Assembly (NCBI RefSeq): GCF_001187535.1
Contig: NZ_LFIO01001304.1
Span: 62,001-126,000 of the forward strand
DNA from: Rhizobium ecuadorense
GTDB lineage: Bacteria > Pseudomonadota > Alphaproteobacteria > Rhizobiales > Rhizobiaceae
Length of the DNA: 64,000 nucleotides
Direction of reading: 5' to 3'
Under the pieces are notes generated by a model, which was not told the origin of the DNA, searched no databases, and saw only the letters and a program-made list of their open reading frames with translations. This document shows, in pieces, positions 1-8,805 of the stretch (position 1 is the first letter of the stretch; each line of letters opens with the position of its first letter). The position numbers were made by a program, and so were the translations under genes.

Positions 1-997
1 AAACGACGGAACTCGCCTCGTCCTGCGCCACCGTGTAGGCACCGGCCTGATGCATTTCCAGCATGCCGCGGGCACCATCGTCGCCCATGCCGGTCATGAT
101 GATCCCCATGGCGTTCGAGCCGGCCGAGCGCGCCGCCGAGCGAAAGAGCACATCGACGGAAGGCCGGTGTCGCGACACCAGCGGCCCGGTCTTGACGCTC
201 ACATGATAACGCGCACCCTGGCGTTCGAGCAGCATGTGCTTGTCGCCTGGCGCGATCAGCACATGGCCGCGCAGCACGGGGTCGCCGTCGACCGCCTCCT
301 TGACCTCGACCTCGCAGAGACCGTTCAGCCGCTTGGCGAAGGCGGCGGTGAATTTCTCCGGCATATGCTGGACGATCACCATGCCGGGCGCATTGGCTGG
401 CAATTCCTCAAGGAACTCGCGCAACGCTTCGGTGCCGCCGGTAGAGGCGCCGACGCAGACGACCATTTCCGTCGTCTTCGCCATGGCCTGCCCGGTCGGC
501 GGCGGCAGCATGACATCCGCCGTCAGCTTCTTGGCCGGCCCCTCTGCCGAAGCCGAGCGGACGGTGCCGGCGGCGCGACGCACGTTGGAAAGCCGCGCAT
601 GCGAGGCGCTCTTGACGACTTCGCGAATACGCATGGCATCTTCGGCGAGGCCGTCGGCGGCCCCGATCTTCGATTTCAGAATGACGTCAACGGCACCGGC
701 CTCCAGCGCTTGGAGCAGTGTTTCCGAGCCCGCTTCCGTCAGCGACGAGCACATCACGACGGGGATCGGCCGCTGCGCCATCAGCTTGCGCAGGAACGTG
801 ATGCCGTCCATGCGCGGCATCTCGACGTCGAGCGTGATGACGTCGGGGATTTCCTCCAGCAGCTTGCGCGCCGCCACGAAGGGGTCGGATGCCACCGCCA
901 TGATCTCGATATCGGGATCCTGCTCCAGCACATGCGTCAGCGTCTGACGGATGCTGGCGGAATCGTCGATGATGAGAACGCGTATTTTCTTAGCCAT
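1..997 (-). CDS. cheB: CheB chemotaxis protein-glutamate methylesterase (partial, C-terminus beyond left edge)
   Basis: CheB removes methyl groups from (and deamidates) chemoreceptor glutamates, so it resets receptor sensitivity in the cytoplasm. The protein opens with a receiver domain starting MAKKIRVLIIDDSASIR and containing the phosphoacceptor segment VITLDVEMPRMDG. The methylesterase domain follows, with the active-site serine in GASTGGTEA (about residue 185) and the C-terminal catalytic segment TGMGDDGARGM. About 332 residues are visible; the family is about 350, so only the last few residues are missing. The start at 997 lies just downstream of the cheR stop (1005), so the gene is the last visible cistron of the minus-strand che operon. 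No frameshift is seen. Confidence 0.96.
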   Translation of the reverse strand, partial: MAKKIRVLIIDDSASIRQTLTHVLEQDPDIEIMAVASDPFVAARKLLEEIPDVITLDVEMPRMDGITFLRKLMAQRPIPVVMCSSLTEAGSETLLQALEAGAVDVILKSKIGAADGLAEDAMRIREVVKSASHARLSNVRRAAGTVRSASAEGPAKKLTADVMLPPPTGQAMAKTTEMVVCVGASTGGTEALREFLEELPANAPGMVIVQHMPEKFTAAFAKRLNGLCEVEVKEAVDGDPVLRGHVLIAPGDKHMLLERQGARYHVSVKTGPLVSRHRPSVDVLFRSAARSAGSNAMGIIMTGMGDDGARGMLEMHQAGAYTVAQDEASSVV

Positions 998-1004
998 GAA
1001 GCCT

Positions 1005-1862
1005 CTAAATGCGCTGAAACACCGTGTTCGAGACCTGCTTCAAAGGCAGATCGAAGCCGGAGATCGATTCGGAATGGCCGATGAACATGTAGCCGCCCTT
1101 CGCCAGGCAGCCGCAGAGACGGTTGAGCACGCCGGCCTGAGTCTGCTTGTCGAAGTAGATCAGCACATTGCGGCAGAAGATGACATGCATCGGCTCGCCG
1201 ATCGGGTATTTCTCGTCCATCAGGTTCATACGGGCAAAGCCGATCCTGCTGCGCAGTTTCGGCGTAATGCGCACCTCCCGCCGATCCGGCTGCTTGGCCG
1301 TCAGCACATATTTTCGCTGCAGGTCGCGCGGCACCGGTGCGATGAGATCTTCCGGATAGATGCCCCGCCGCGCCGTCTGGAGCACGTCGGTGGAAAGATC
1401 GGTCGCCAGCACGCTGTAGGAAACGTCGTTGCGGGCTTCGGTGAATTCCGCCAGCACCATTGCCATCGTATAGGGTTCGGCTCCGGTGGAGCAGGCCGAA
1501 CTCCATGTACGAATGGTGCGAACGCCGCTGCCGGCGATCGCCGGCAATGCCACGCTCTGCATATAGTCGAAATGCTTGGCTTCGCGGAAGAAGTCGGTCT
1601 TGTTCGTCGTCACCACGTCGATCAGGTAGATAGTTTCCTGGGCAAGACCGTCTTGATTGAACAGGAAGTCGCAATAATCGTCGAAGGTCGCATGATTGGT
1701 TGCCCGAAGGCGGCGCCTCAGCCGCCCCTCGAGCATCGTCAGCTTGGTCGGCGGCATCTTGATGCCGCTATAGTCGTAGATGAACCGGGCAAGCCGCTCG
1801 AAATTGCGCTTGCTGATCCGGTCGCCCGGCAATTGGGTTTCCACCGCTGCTGCCATACTCAT
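1005..1862 (-). CDS. cheR: CheR chemotaxis protein methyltransferase
   Basis: CheR transfers methyl groups from S-adenosylmethionine to receptor glutamates and opposes CheB. The 285-residue length is typical. An N-terminal helical CheR domain (about residues 15-70) precedes the SAM-binding domain, which contains WSSACSTGAEPYTMAM and the FCRNVLIYFD motif. The gene lies 29 bp after the cheW stop and 7 bp before the cheB start, as expected for a methylation module in one operon. A second in-frame ATG at 1856 is an equally plausible start. Confidence 0.96.
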   Translation of the reverse strand: MSMAAAVETQLPGDRISKRNFERLARFIYDYSGIKMPPTKLTMLEGRLRRRLRATNHATFDDYCDFLFNQDGLAQETIYLIDVVTTNKTDFFREAKHFDYMQSVALPAIAGSGVRTIRTWSSACSTGAEPYTMAMVLAEFTEARNDVSYSVLATDLSTDVLQTARRGIYPEDLIAPVPRDLQRKYVLTAKQPDRREVRITPKLRSRIGFARMNLMDEKYPIGEPMHVIFCRNVLIYFDKQTQAGVLNRLCGCLAKGGYMFIGHSESISGFDLPLKQVSNTVFQRI

Positions 1863-1891
1863 GAGACGCAGTACTCCGGGTTGACGCGCGG

Positions 1892-2374
1892 TCAGGCCGC
1901 CGATTGCAATGCAGAGGCGTCCTCGCGCGACAGCAGCCGCGCGAGATCGATGATGACGACGAAGCCGTTTTCACGGCGAACGACGCCGGCGATATAGTCC
2001 GAGCGCCAGCGCACGCCGATGTCGGGCGCCGCCTCGATCTGGTCACGCCGGAAGGGCGTGACCTCGAAGACGCGGTCGGCGACGAGGCCAAGGGTCAGGA
2101 GCCGGCTTTCCATCGGCACGTCGAGGACGAGCACCCGGGTATGCGGCGTCGGCTCGGTCTTCGTCATGCCGAGCTTCAATCGAAGATCGATCGTCGGCAC
2201 GCCCTGCCCGCGCACATCGCGCAGGCCGAGCAGATAGTCGGGACCATTCGGAATCTTGAAAGCTTCGGCATAGTCGAGGATTTCCCGTACCACCTCGACC
2301 GGCACGGCGAAAATCTCCTCGCCGAGGCTGAAGGTCACGAATTGCGCTTCCAGAGATGTCGTGGCCATGATCAT
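1892..2374 (-). CDS. cheW: CheW adaptor protein (downstream copy)
   Basis: CheW couples chemoreceptors to the kinase CheA in the receptor array at the cell pole. This 160-residue protein is a single CheW domain; it begins with the typical strand FVTFSLGEEIFAVPVEVVREI and has the conserved LRG-like segment LLGLRDVRGQGVPTIDLR. Its ATG at 2374 overlaps the stop of the receptor gene upstream in an ATGA, which favours this start over the ATG at 2368 and points to translational coupling. It is one of two cheW genes in the operon; the other is at 8296-8805. They differ enough to be separate adaptors and are not a recent duplication. Confidence 0.95.
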   Translation of the reverse strand: MIMATTSLEAQFVTFSLGEEIFAVPVEVVREILDYAEAFKIPNGPDYLLGLRDVRGQGVPTIDLRLKLGMTKTEPTPHTRVLVLDVPMESRLLTLGLVADRVFEVTPFRRDQIEAAPDIGVRWRSDYIAGVVRRENGFVVIIDLARLLSREDASALQSAA

Positions 2375-4179
2375 GCGCTTTCCTTGAATTCGGCGTCGCC
2401 ATCATCGGGACCGCCCATGGAGAGATCGAGTGCGAAACCCTTTGCCCGCGCCTGCTGACCAGCGACACTGTTGGCGGCGAGCTTCCTGCCGCCGGGGCTA
2501 CGGCCGGCGACGGGCGTCTGATTGCGGACAGTCATCCTGGCGGCCGGCATGCGGGATTGGCGATCGCCCGCCGTATCGACTTTGAAGAAGGCGATCGACG
2601 TTTGCAGCTCTTCCGCCTGGCTCGCGAGCTCTTCCGAGGTCGCAGACATCTGCTCGGAGGCGCCGGCATTCTGCTGCGTCACCCGATCGAGCTGCTGGAT
2701 CGCTTCGTTGATCTGGCCGGCACCGATATCCTGTTCGCGGCAGGCGGCGCTGATCTCCGAAACCAGCTCGGCCGTCTTACGGATATCAGGCACCAGGCGG
2801 CCGAGCATCTCGCCGGCGTCCTGGGCGGCCTTGACCGTATCGCCCGACATCGAGCTGATTTCCGAGGCGGCCGACTGGCTGCGTTCGGCAAGCTTGCGCA
2901 CTTCCGAAGCGACGACCGCAAACCCCTTGCCATGCTCGCCGGCGCGCGCGGCTTCGACGGCGGCGTTGAGCGCCAGCAGGTCGGTCTGGCGGGCGATTTC
3001 CTGGACGATGCTGATCTTCTCGGCGATGGTCCGCATCGCCTGTACGGCACGCGAGACTGCTTCGCCGCTCATCTCGGCATCCTTGGCCGACTGGCGGGCG
3101 ATCTTTTCCGTCTGGGCGGCATTGTCGGCATTCTGCTTGATGTTGGCGGCCATCTGCTCCATCGAGGCGGAAGCCTCTTCGGCCGAAGCCGCCTGTTCGC
3201 TGGCGCCCTGCGATACCTGCTCGGAGCTCGAAGACAGTTCCTGGCTGCCGGCTGAAACATTTTCCGCGGCCACGATCGCATCGGCAACAACGCCGCGCAA
3301 CCGTTCGACCATCTGCTCGAGCGCAATGCCGAGCGTATCCTTCTCGGAAAGCGGCTTCGGGGACACCGTCAGGTCGCCGTCGGCGATCCGGGCGGCGATG
3401 TCGGCGGTGACGCGAAGGTTATCCGTCATGGTGTTGATCATGTTGACCAGGTCCTTGATCTCGTCGTTGGTCCTGATCTCAACCTTCTGGTTCAGGTCGC
3501 CGATCGCGACAGCGCTGGCGACATTCATGATCTTGCGCAGGCCGTTGTTGACGCCGAGTGCGATCCACAGCGCAGCCGCAAAAGCAATGACGGAAGCCCC
3601 GATTGCGATGCCGATTAACATGTTCTTCGTCGAACTATAAAGAACATCGGTGTCGTTATCGGCTTGCGCCATCGACTTCTGCTGAAGCGCGACGAGTCTT
3701 CCAAAAACGTCCTCCATTTCCACGACGAGGGCGCGAACCTCCCCCGAGGAAAGCGCCACGGCACCTGCCCTGTCGCCGCTCGCCTGTGCGGAGGCGACTT
3801 TGCTGGAGCCTTCGTCGAAGCGTTTGGCAAGGTCGACCAGCCTGTCCCAATTGGGCCTGCCCTCGGCGGTTGCGAGCTGTAGACCGCTCGTTACGAGGGT
3901 AAGCATCTCATCCACGCTTTTCGCCGAGTTCTGATAGTCCTTCCTGGCGATTTCGGGATCCATTTCCAGAAGGGCGTTCTTCTGCCAGCGGACGGCGTCG
4001 AGCTCGGCAGTTTGCGCTTCCAGAGCCAGTTCCAGCCTCTTTGCAGGACCGGAGATAAGGTCACTGACAGCGTCGTTCAGCGAGCTGAGGCTGATGATCC
4101 CATAAACCGCGCTGCCCACCAGCAACAAAATAACAAAGCCGAATGCAGCCGCAAGTTTGAGTTTGATCGTAATACGCAT
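2371..4179 (-). CDS. Methyl-accepting chemotaxis protein with one extra HAMP-linked repeat
   Basis: This is an inner-membrane chemoreceptor of 602 residues. It has an N-terminal membrane segment (about residues 8-30), a periplasmic four-helix-type sensor region, a second membrane segment (about 188-208), a HAMP domain, and a cytoplasmic signalling domain with the hairpin tip LLALNAAVEAARAGEHGKG. Between HAMP and signalling domain sits one copy of a roughly 38-residue unit containing GDLTVSPKPLSEKDTLGIA. The protein ends in a tail, FALDLSMGGPDDGDAEFKESA-like in composition, that is shared with the two neighbouring receptors. The start is supported by GAGAGGA about 10 bases upstream. The ligand cannot be inferred. 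Confidence 0.95.
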   Translation of the reverse strand: MRITIKLKLAAAFGFVILLLVGSAVYGIISLSSLNDAVSDLISGPAKRLELALEAQTAELDAVRWQKNALLEMDPEIARKDYQNSAKSVDEMLTLVTSGLQLATAEGRPNWDRLVDLAKRFDEGSSKVASAQASGDRAGAVALSSGEVRALVVEMEDVFGRLVALQQKSMAQADNDTDVLYSSTKNMLIGIAIGASVIAFAAALWIALGVNNGLRKIMNVASAVAIGDLNQKVEIRTNDEIKDLVNMINTMTDNLRVTADIAARIADGDLTVSPKPLSEKDTLGIALEQMVERLRGVVADAIVAAENVSAGSQELSSSSEQVSQGASEQAASAEEASASMEQMAANIKQNADNAAQTEKIARQSAKDAEMSGEAVSRAVQAMRTIAEKISIVQEIARQTDLLALNAAVEAARAGEHGKGFAVVASEVRKLAERSQSAASEISSMSGDTVKAAQDAGEMLGRLVPDIRKTAELVSEISAACREQDIGAGQINEAIQQLDRVTQQNAGASEQMSATSEELASQAEELQTSIAFFKVDTAGDRQSRMPAARMTVRNQTPVAGRSPGGRKLAANSVAGQQARAKGFALDLSMGGPDDGDAEFKESA

Positions 4180-4390
4180 CTCAATATTCCTCTCAGAGAG
4201 CGAAGCAATAAATATGGTCCAAGTGTCGCGGCATCATGCAGCAAATAAATTCCATCTGGCGAAAGCCGATGGCAGAAATGAATAGGCTTCGATATCGCTT
4301 CCCCAAGCGCCGAAAGCCTGCGTCGCGGGCCGTGCCAGCCGGCCCACAACAGTTGCGAAGGGGAACGCCTAAGCGTCCCCCAGGAAGCGC

Positions 4391-6313
4391 TCACGCGCTC
4401 TCCCGAAACTCGTCATCCACGGTGTCGGGACCGCCCATCGACATGTCGAGGGCAAACCCCTTCACGCGGGCCTGCTGGCCAGCAACCGTATTGGCCGGTG
4501 ACTTGGTGGCCGGCTTGCGCGGCGCGGCCTGAGGCCGGCTGCGGGCGGTGGCTTTTGCCGCCGGCGGGCGCTCACGGCGTCCGCCCGCCATATCGACCTT
4601 GAAGAAGGCGATCGACGTCTGCAGTTCTTCGGCCTGCGCGGCGAGTTCTTCCGAAGTCGCAGACATCTGCTCGGAGGCGCCGGCATTCTGCTGCGTCACC
4701 TTGTCGAGCTGCTGGATCGCTTCATTGATCTGGGCAGCGCCGATATCCTGCTCGCGGCAGGCCGCGCTGATCTCGGAAACCAACTCGGCCGTCTTACGGA
4801 TGTCGGGCACCAGTCGGCCGAGCATTTCGCCCGCTTCCTGGGCAGCCGTCACCGTATCACCCGACATGGCACTGATTTCGGCAGCAGCCGACTGGCTGCG
4901 TTCGGCCAGCTTGCGTACCTCGGAGGCGACGACTGCAAACCCTTTGCCGTGCTCGCCGGCACGGGCCGCTTCGACGGCGGCGTTCAGAGCCAGCAGATCG
5001 GTCTGACGCGCGATTTCCTGAACGATGCCGATTTTCTGGGCGATCGTCCGCATGGCGTCGACAGCACGGGTCACCGCATCGCCACTGGCTTCCGCATCCT
5101 TGGCCGACTGGCGAGCGATCTTTTCGGTCTGAGCGGCGTTGTCGGCGTTTTGCTTGATATTGGAGGCCATCTCTTCCATCGAAGCGGAGGCCTCTTCTGC
5201 CGAAGCCGCCTGTTCGGTGGCGCCCTGCGATACCTGCTCGGAGCTTGCCGACAGTTCCTGGCTACCGGCCGAAACATTTTCCGCAGCCGAGATCGCATCG
5301 GCGACGACGCCGCGCAGCCGCTCGACCATCTGCTCCAGGGCGATACCCAGCGCATCCTTGTCGGAAAGCGGCTTCGGAGACACCGTCAGGTCGCCGTTGG
5401 CGATCTGGTCGGCGACGCCGGCGGTGGTTCGGAGGTTGAAGATCATGCTCTGCATCGCGATGCCGAGCGTATCCTTGTCCGAGAGCGGCTTGGCATCGGT
5501 GCTGAGATCGCCCGTGGCGATCTGGTCGGCAAGGGCCGCCGTGGCGCGCAGATTGGCGGTCATGGTATTGACCGTATTGATCAAATCCTTGATCTCGTCA
5601 TTGGTTCTGACATCGACCGTCTGGTTGAGATCGCCGAGTGCGACGGCGTTTGCGACGGTCGTGATCTTCCTGAGGCCGTTGTTGATTCCGAGCGTTATCC
5701 ACAATGCGGCGCCGAGCGCGACGAGCACGGCGATGCCGGAAGCGATAGTGAGGATCAACTTGGTCGAGTTGTAAAGCTCGGTATTGGCGTGGTCGGTCGC
5801 CTGCATCCCCTTGCGCTGGATCTCGGTGAGGGCAGCGATAGCGCCCCCCATGTCGTCGGTCATCGTCCTGAGGTCGCCGAGTGAAAGCGCCAGCGCACCG
5901 GATTTGTCGCCTCTGGCATCGAGTTGCTGCAGCTCGGCGGATTTCTCACGGAATTTCCCGCCGATCGTCCGCAGCTTTTCCCAATGCGGCTTGCCTTCCG
6001 GCAAAGCGATCGCAAGACCGGCATCGACGGCATCGAACATCGCCTGCAATTTCTGGTCGGCCTCCTTGTAGAAGCCGGCGGCCGCCTCGGGATCCGTGGA
6101 AAGCAGCGCATTCTTCTGAGCGCGGATGGCGTCGACTTCGGCAATATTGGCGTTCAGCGCCAGTTCCAGGCGGCGTACGGAGCCATCGATCATGGCGCCG
6201 CTCGCCTCGTTCAAGGTGCCGAGACTGACGCTTCCATACGCCGCGATGCCGATCAGCAGCAGCGTCAAGATGCCGAAGGCAAGACCCAGTTTGAGTTTGA
6301 TGGTGAAACGCAT
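4391..6313 (-). CDS. Methyl-accepting chemotaxis protein with two extra HAMP-linked repeats
   Basis: This is a 640-residue chemoreceptor, the middle one of three. The start was placed at the ATG at 6313 (MRFTIKLKLGLAFG) because this matches the N-termini of both neighbouring receptors; an in-frame ATG at 6436 would add 41 residues without membrane or domain character. Domain order is membrane segment, sensor region, membrane segment, HAMP, two copies of the roughly 38-residue unit (GDLSTDAKPLSDKDTLGIA and GDLTVSPKPLSDKDALGIA), and the MCP signalling domain. The signalling domain is almost identical to that of the flanking receptors. The C-terminal tail ends in EFRESA. A gap of about 210 bp separates it from the next receptor gene. 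Confidence 0.95.
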   Translation of the reverse strand: MRFTIKLKLGLAFGILTLLLIGIAAYGSVSLGTLNEASGAMIDGSVRRLELALNANIAEVDAIRAQKNALLSTDPEAAAGFYKEADQKLQAMFDAVDAGLAIALPEGKPHWEKLRTIGGKFREKSAELQQLDARGDKSGALALSLGDLRTMTDDMGGAIAALTEIQRKGMQATDHANTELYNSTKLILTIASGIAVLVALGAALWITLGINNGLRKITTVANAVALGDLNQTVDVRTNDEIKDLINTVNTMTANLRATAALADQIATGDLSTDAKPLSDKDTLGIAMQSMIFNLRTTAGVADQIANGDLTVSPKPLSDKDALGIALEQMVERLRGVVADAISAAENVSAGSQELSASSEQVSQGATEQAASAEEASASMEEMASNIKQNADNAAQTEKIARQSAKDAEASGDAVTRAVDAMRTIAQKIGIVQEIARQTDLLALNAAVEAARAGEHGKGFAVVASEVRKLAERSQSAAAEISAMSGDTVTAAQEAGEMLGRLVPDIRKTAELVSEISAACREQDIGAAQINEAIQQLDKVTQQNAGASEQMSATSEELAAQAEELQTSIAFFKVDMAGGRRERPPAAKATARSRPQAAPRKPATKSPANTVAGQQARVKGFALDMSMGGPDTVDDEFRESA

Positions 6314-6553
6314 GCGATACCCCCGATTTGCGGTCAAAACGAATGGAGAGAGACATGTCCCCTTGGCGGGACGTCGAGCTTGGAAGGATGTGTCTGAAAG
6401 GGGAAAACGACTCATTCGCTTCCCGGTGGCCGACATCTATCGATCGCAGCGCCAACGCCTACACGCGTTGGGGATATTCCCTCCTCGGGTCGCCGGAGCA
6501 ACCCGAGGGATCACATGGGCGAAGGCGCTTACGCGCTTTCCCCCGGGGAGCGC

Positions 6554-8263
6554 TTACGCGCTCTCCCTGAAGTCGTCGTCGCCGGCATCCGGACCGCCCA
6601 TCGACATGTCCAGAGCAAAGCCCTTGAGACGCTGCTGCTGGGCCGAAATCGTCTGGCCACGGCCCTGGCCGTAGGCCTGCGGGGCGGGTTTGCGGACGGC
6701 GGCCGAGGGATGCAGACCCTTGGCCGGAGTTTTCGGCTGTGCCTTGCCGACACCGGACCGCGCGCTGCCTGCGGTATCGACCTTGAAGAAGGCGATCGAG
6801 GCCTGCAGTTCTTCGGCCTGCGCCGCGAGTTCTTCCGAAGTCGCAGACATCTGCTCGGAGGCACCGGCATTCTGCTGCGTCACCTTGTCGAGCTGCTGGA
6901 TCGCTTCGTTGATCTGCGAGGCGCCGATATCCTGTTCGCGGCAGGCCGCACTGATTTCCGAAACCAGCTCGGCCGTCTTGCGGATATCCGGCACCAGGCG
7001 GCCGAGCATGTCGCCGGCATCGGCTGCAGCCTTGACGGTATCACCCGACATGGCGCTGATTTCGGCGGCCGCCGACTGGCTGCGTTCGGCAAGCTTGCGC
7101 ACCTCGGAGGCGACGACTGCAAAGCCCTTGCCGTGCTCACCGGCGCGCGCTGCTTCGACGGCGGCGTTGAGCGCCAGCAGGTCCGTCTGGCGGGCAATTT
7201 CCTGGACGATGCCGATCTTCTGGGCGATCGTGCGCATGGCGTCGACAGCGCGCGTCACCGCTTCACCGCTCATCTCCGCATCCTTGGCCGACTGGCGGGC
7301 GATCTTTTCGGTCTGCGCCGCGTTGTCGGCGTTCTGCTTGATGTTGGCGGCCATCTGCTCCATCGAGGCGGAAGCCTCTTCGGCCGAAGCAGCCTGTTCG
7401 CTGGCGCCCTGCGACACCTGCTCGGAGCTTGCCGAAAGCTCCTGGCTGCCGGAGGAGACGTTGTCGGCAGCCGACAAAGCATCGGCGACGACGCCGCGCA
7501 GGCGTTCGATCATGATGTTGACGTTGCCGAGAAGCTCGCCGATTTCGTCGCGGCTGGTGATATCGGCCATCTTCGTAAGATCGCCTTCCGACACTTCGCG
7601 TACCACGGTATTGGCGCGGCTGAGGCCCTTGCTGATCGTGCTGGCGATCCAGAAGGCGGTAATCGCCGCAACCAACAGGGCAATGGTAGCCACTGCCATC
7701 ATCGTTGTCCGTGTGGTCGCATACTGCGCGTCGGCGCTTTCGTCCGCAGCCTTCATGCGCTGCTTCTCGAGAGCCAGGATTTCGCCGAGCGTCGCGTCGA
7801 TATCGTTGGCAGCGGCCCGGGCTGATGTGACGGAGACGGTATTTGCGCCTTCGGCATTGCCGGCCTTCACAAAGTCGCGGATCTGGTCGTCGGCTGCATT
7901 GAAGGTCTTGGAAAGTTCGGCGATACGCGCCCAGCGCACCTTGCCTTCTTCCGTTGCCAGCGTCAGCACGTGGCCGAAGGCATCGGCGAAGTCTTTGCGG
8001 GCCTGATTGCCCTTGGCGATTGCACCGGCCGTCTCGTCGGGGGTGCGGGCAGTCAGCAGGTTCTTTTGCTGACGGATGGCCTCGAGCTGGGCAATGTTGA
8101 TTTGCTGCGCGAGGTCGAGACGGGCTGCCGGACCGGCAAGCAGATTACCGATCGTGTCGTTCAGCGATCCAAGGCTGACGACACCGTAGCCGGCGGTGCC
8201 GACCAGCATCAGAATGATGAAGGTGAACGCGGTCACCAGTTTGGTCTTTATTGTCAATCGCAT
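6554..8263 (-). CDS. Methyl-accepting chemotaxis protein, no extra HAMP repeat
   Basis: This is a 569-residue chemoreceptor, the first of three in transcription order. The start at 8263 (MRLTIKTKLVTAF) has a GGGGG ribosome-binding stretch about ten bases upstream and aligns with the neighbouring receptors, so it is preferred to the ATG at 8299, which would overlap cheW. It has two membrane segments, the second about residues 187-207, and a sensor region between them. The HAMP domain leads directly into the signalling domain without the extra units seen in the next two genes. The tail ends in DFRESA. The sensor region differs from those of the other two, so ligand range probably differs. Confidence 0.95.
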   Translation of the reverse strand: MRLTIKTKLVTAFTFIILMLVGTAGYGVVSLGSLNDTIGNLLAGPAARLDLAQQINIAQLEAIRQQKNLLTARTPDETAGAIAKGNQARKDFADAFGHVLTLATEEGKVRWARIAELSKTFNAADDQIRDFVKAGNAEGANTVSVTSARAAANDIDATLGEILALEKQRMKAADESADAQYATTRTTMMAVATIALLVAAITAFWIASTISKGLSRANTVVREVSEGDLTKMADITSRDEIGELLGNVNIMIERLRGVVADALSAADNVSSGSQELSASSEQVSQGASEQAASAEEASASMEQMAANIKQNADNAAQTEKIARQSAKDAEMSGEAVTRAVDAMRTIAQKIGIVQEIARQTDLLALNAAVEAARAGEHGKGFAVVASEVRKLAERSQSAAAEISAMSGDTVKAAADAGDMLGRLVPDIRKTAELVSEISAACREQDIGASQINEAIQQLDKVTQQNAGASEQMSATSEELAAQAEELQASIAFFKVDTAGSARSGVGKAQPKTPAKGLHPSAAVRKPAPQAYGQGRGQTISAQQQRLKGFALDMSMGGPDAGDDDFRESA

Positions 8264-8295
8264 CGTCAAACCCCCAAGTTTGAATTCATCCAGCG

Positions 8296-8805
8296 TCAAT
8301 TGGCGGCTCCCGCCGCCTTGTGTCTCGACGAAAAAATTGCCTGAAGATTGGGGAGAATGATGAACTCTCCGCCCCTCTTCACCAGGCAGTTGATATAGTC
8401 GGCGCGCCAGCGCATGCCGATGCTCGGGGGCGCCTCGCTCGCGGATTTTGCCAGTGTCGTCACCTCGTTCACCTTGTCGGTTCTGAGGCCGACGAGCGTC
8501 TGTTCGCCCTGCAGATCGATCTCGATGACGATGATGCGGCTGTCGATCGTCGCCTCCGCCGCCTCCATCCCGAAGGCCAGGCGCAGATCGGCGAGCGGAA
8601 TGACCTTGCCGCGGAAGTTGATGACGCTGGCGACGAAGGGCTGGCTTCCCGGCACCGCGGTCTCCGGAAGCAGGTCCAGGATTTCCTGGACGATGACCGC
8701 CTCAAGCGCGAAGGTCTCGCCGTTGAGATCGAAGGTTAGCACCTCGACTTCCTCGGCATAGCTCCAGTGGTTGTCGAAACGTTCGGCTGTTGCTGCTGCA
8801 CTCAT
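8296..8805 (-). CDS. cheW: CheW adaptor protein (upstream copy)
   Basis: This 169-residue CheW-domain protein links receptors to CheA. The domain begins around residue 20 (EVLTFDLNGETFALEAVIVQ) after a short extension and contains the segment VINFRGKVIPLADLRLAFGM that carries the conserved RG pair. Its ATG at 8805 overlaps the cheA stop as ATGA, so translation of the two is probably coupled and stoichiometry of kinase and adaptor tied. It lies immediately before the three receptor genes. The other cheW in the operon is at 1892-2374. Confidence 0.95.
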   Translation of the reverse strand: MSAAATAERFDNHWSYAEEVEVLTFDLNGETFALEAVIVQEILDLLPETAVPGSQPFVASVINFRGKVIPLADLRLAFGMEAAEATIDSRIIVIEIDLQGEQTLVGLRTDKVNEVTTLAKSASEAPPSIGMRWRADYINCLVKRGGEFIILPNLQAIFSSRHKAAGAAN

